A DNA stretch of 22,411 nt from an uncultured Rikenellaceae bacterium (GTDB lineage: Bacteria; Bacteroidota; Bacteroidia; Bacteroidales; UBA932), in the NCBI GenBank assembly GCA_937906485.1, contig CALCYB010000092.1, forward strand, positions 1 to 22,411, written 5' to 3'. This document shows positions 21,489-22,411 of this stretch, one piece after another; positions within the stretch are counted from its first letter, which is position 1; each line of letters starts with the position of its first letter. The notes beneath the pieces are model-generated. The model did no database searches. It worked only from the letters and a program-made list of their open reading frames with translations, and was not told where the DNA came from. The position numbers and the translations under genes were made by a program.

Positions 21489-22411
21489 CTCCGTTGCCTT
21501 TTTTCGGTCTTCTTTTCTTGTTATTGGGCCGGGATTTGCCGGTATTGTTCTTCTTGGATTTCTTGTTTTCGTCGAAGCGGTCGATTTTTTCGTCACCGAC
21601 AGCACTGATGAACTCGCTTTGGTGGTTCTCTTCTTCCTTTTCCAGGAGGGAATAACCTTTCTTGCCCCGGGCATTGAGCTTGAGGATCTCAATGACTCTG
21701 TCTTTGTGCAGCGGAATCAGGTTGGCCGATGAGTGGGGGTCGTAAGAGAACCACATGAGGCCTTTGAGCAAGTCGGTCTTGATCAGGTGGGCCTGACCAT
21801 CCTGCAATTCAAGGGGATTGTTCAGACGAGGCATCCGGTTGATGGCATCCTGGTATACGGCGGCTTCGTAATTGATGCAGCATTTGAGTTTTCCACATTG
21901 TCCGGCGAGTTTCTGCGGGTTCAGGGACAGGTCCTGGCAACGGGCAGACAGGGTGGTGATGGACTGGAAGTCCACGATGTGGGTCGAACAGCAGAGGGTC
22001 CGGCCACATACGCCGATGTCGCCGATCAGGGCTGCTTCCTGGCGGGCTCCGATCTGTTTCATTTCAATGCGGATGCGGAATTCTTCGGCAAAGACCTTGA
22101 TCAGCTGGCGGAAGTCCACGCGTTCATCTGCGATGTAGTAGAAGATGGCCTTGGTACCGTCTCCTTGAAATTCCACATCGCCAATCTTCATGCTCAGGTT
22201 CATTTCAGCAGCAATCTGGCGTGCGCGGATCATGGTGTGGTGTTCACGGGCAATGGCTTCCTGCCAACGTTCCATGTCCAATGATTTGGCCTTGCGGTAG
22301 ATCTTTTTGCATTCGTAGGTTTGGGGATTGCAATGGTGTCGCAGCATCTGGCGGGCCACCATTGCACCATCAAGGGTGATGATGCCCAGATCATGGCCGT
22401 TGGTGGCTTCC
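21457..22411 (-). CDS. ricT: PSP1-domain protein RicT/YaaT (partial, 5' end outside window)
   Basis: About 317 residues are visible; the frame runs through the right edge, where upstream codons still read in frame (ATNGHDLGIITLDG, a typical PSP1 start), so the N-terminus is missing. The PSP1 core contains GDVEFQGDGTKAIFYYIADERVDFRQL and two cysteine clusters, GVCGRTLCC and GQCGKLKCC (window 21877-22008), as in B. subtilis RicT, which with RicA and RicF binds iron-sulfur clusters and adjusts RNase Y-dependent RNA processing. Whether this role holds in Bacteroidota is unknown. The last 60 residues are a Lys/Asn/Arg-rich, disordered-looking tail (KKSKKNNTGKSRPNNKKRRP), which suggests contact with RNA or another polyanion. 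It is the first visible gene of the ricT-gldH-trmB-serine hydrolase operon. Confidence 0.9.
   Translation of the reverse strand, partial: EATNGHDLGIITLDGAMVARQMLRHHCNPQTYECKKIYRKAKSLDMERWQEAIAREHHTMIRARQIAAEMNLSMKIGDVEFQGDGTKAIFYYIADERVDFRQLIKVFAEEFRIRIEMKQIGARQEAALIGDIGVCGRTLCCSTHIVDFQSITTLSARCQDLSLNPQKLAGQCGKLKCCINYEAAVYQDAINRMPRLNNPLELQDGQAHLIKTDLLKGLMWFSYDPHSSANLIPLHKDRVIEILKLNARGKKGYSLLEKEEENHQSEFISAVGDEKIDRFDENKKSKKNNTGKSRPNNKKRRPKKGNGDGKPSKNKGE

Noticed and set aside
21489..21692. N-terminal extension of gldH by 68 codons
   Set aside because: It is out-of-frame ricT sequence, very basic, and would bury the lipoprotein signal peptide inside the protein.

Overview
The window is a chromosomal segment of a Bacteroidota bacterium, most likely a gut-type member of the Bacteroidales. 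Four things point this way: genes preceded by the Bacteroidota -7 element TAnnTTTG and almost no Shine-Dalgarno sequences; a class III fructose-1,6-bisphosphatase; a ricT-gldH gene pair; and a BACON/DUF5689 lipoprotein. I cannot name the genus. No phage, transposon, CRISPR or plasmid gene is visible, and apart from the edge genes every reading frame looks intact.

Left part (1-6915): the C-terminal end of an S41-type processing protease runs convergently into an operon on the minus strand, polyprenyl synthase then U32 family protein (TrhP-like). A 65-bp divergent promoter region separates this operon from a plus-strand run of rsgA (ribosome-assembly GTPase), a MATE exporter and fbp. Middle part (6912-10705): a minus-strand pair, ctlX-like guanidino/ureido hydrolase plus rocD (ornithine aminotransferase), is divergent from a YfcC-family transporter. 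Together they look like a compact arginine/citrulline/ornithine catabolic module.

Translation cluster (10773-14401): a strong promoter drives rpsL-rpsG-fusA-rpsJ. The rest of the S10 operon does not follow. The cluster ends with a hairpin, a CAT-anticodon tRNA (probably Ile2, with an extra base in its D arm) and a strong intrinsic terminator. Next comes a 1455-residue lipoprotein with its own consensus promoter. It has a BACON-like domain, four DUF5689-like domains interleaved with three Fn3-like domains, and a C-terminal beta domain I do not recognise. Its codon use resembles that of the ribosomal genes, which suggests high expression.

Right part (18897-22411): a bidirectional terminator separates the lipoprotein from a tightly packed minus-strand operon, ricT-gldH-trmB-serine hydrolase, whose genes overlap or lie 3 bp apart. 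ricT runs off the right edge.

Most of the window is core housekeeping. The least ordinary parts are the arginine/citrulline module, the repeat-built lipoprotein beside the str cluster, the odd tRNA D arm, and two promoters placed so close to their start codons that the mRNAs should be leaderless or nearly so.
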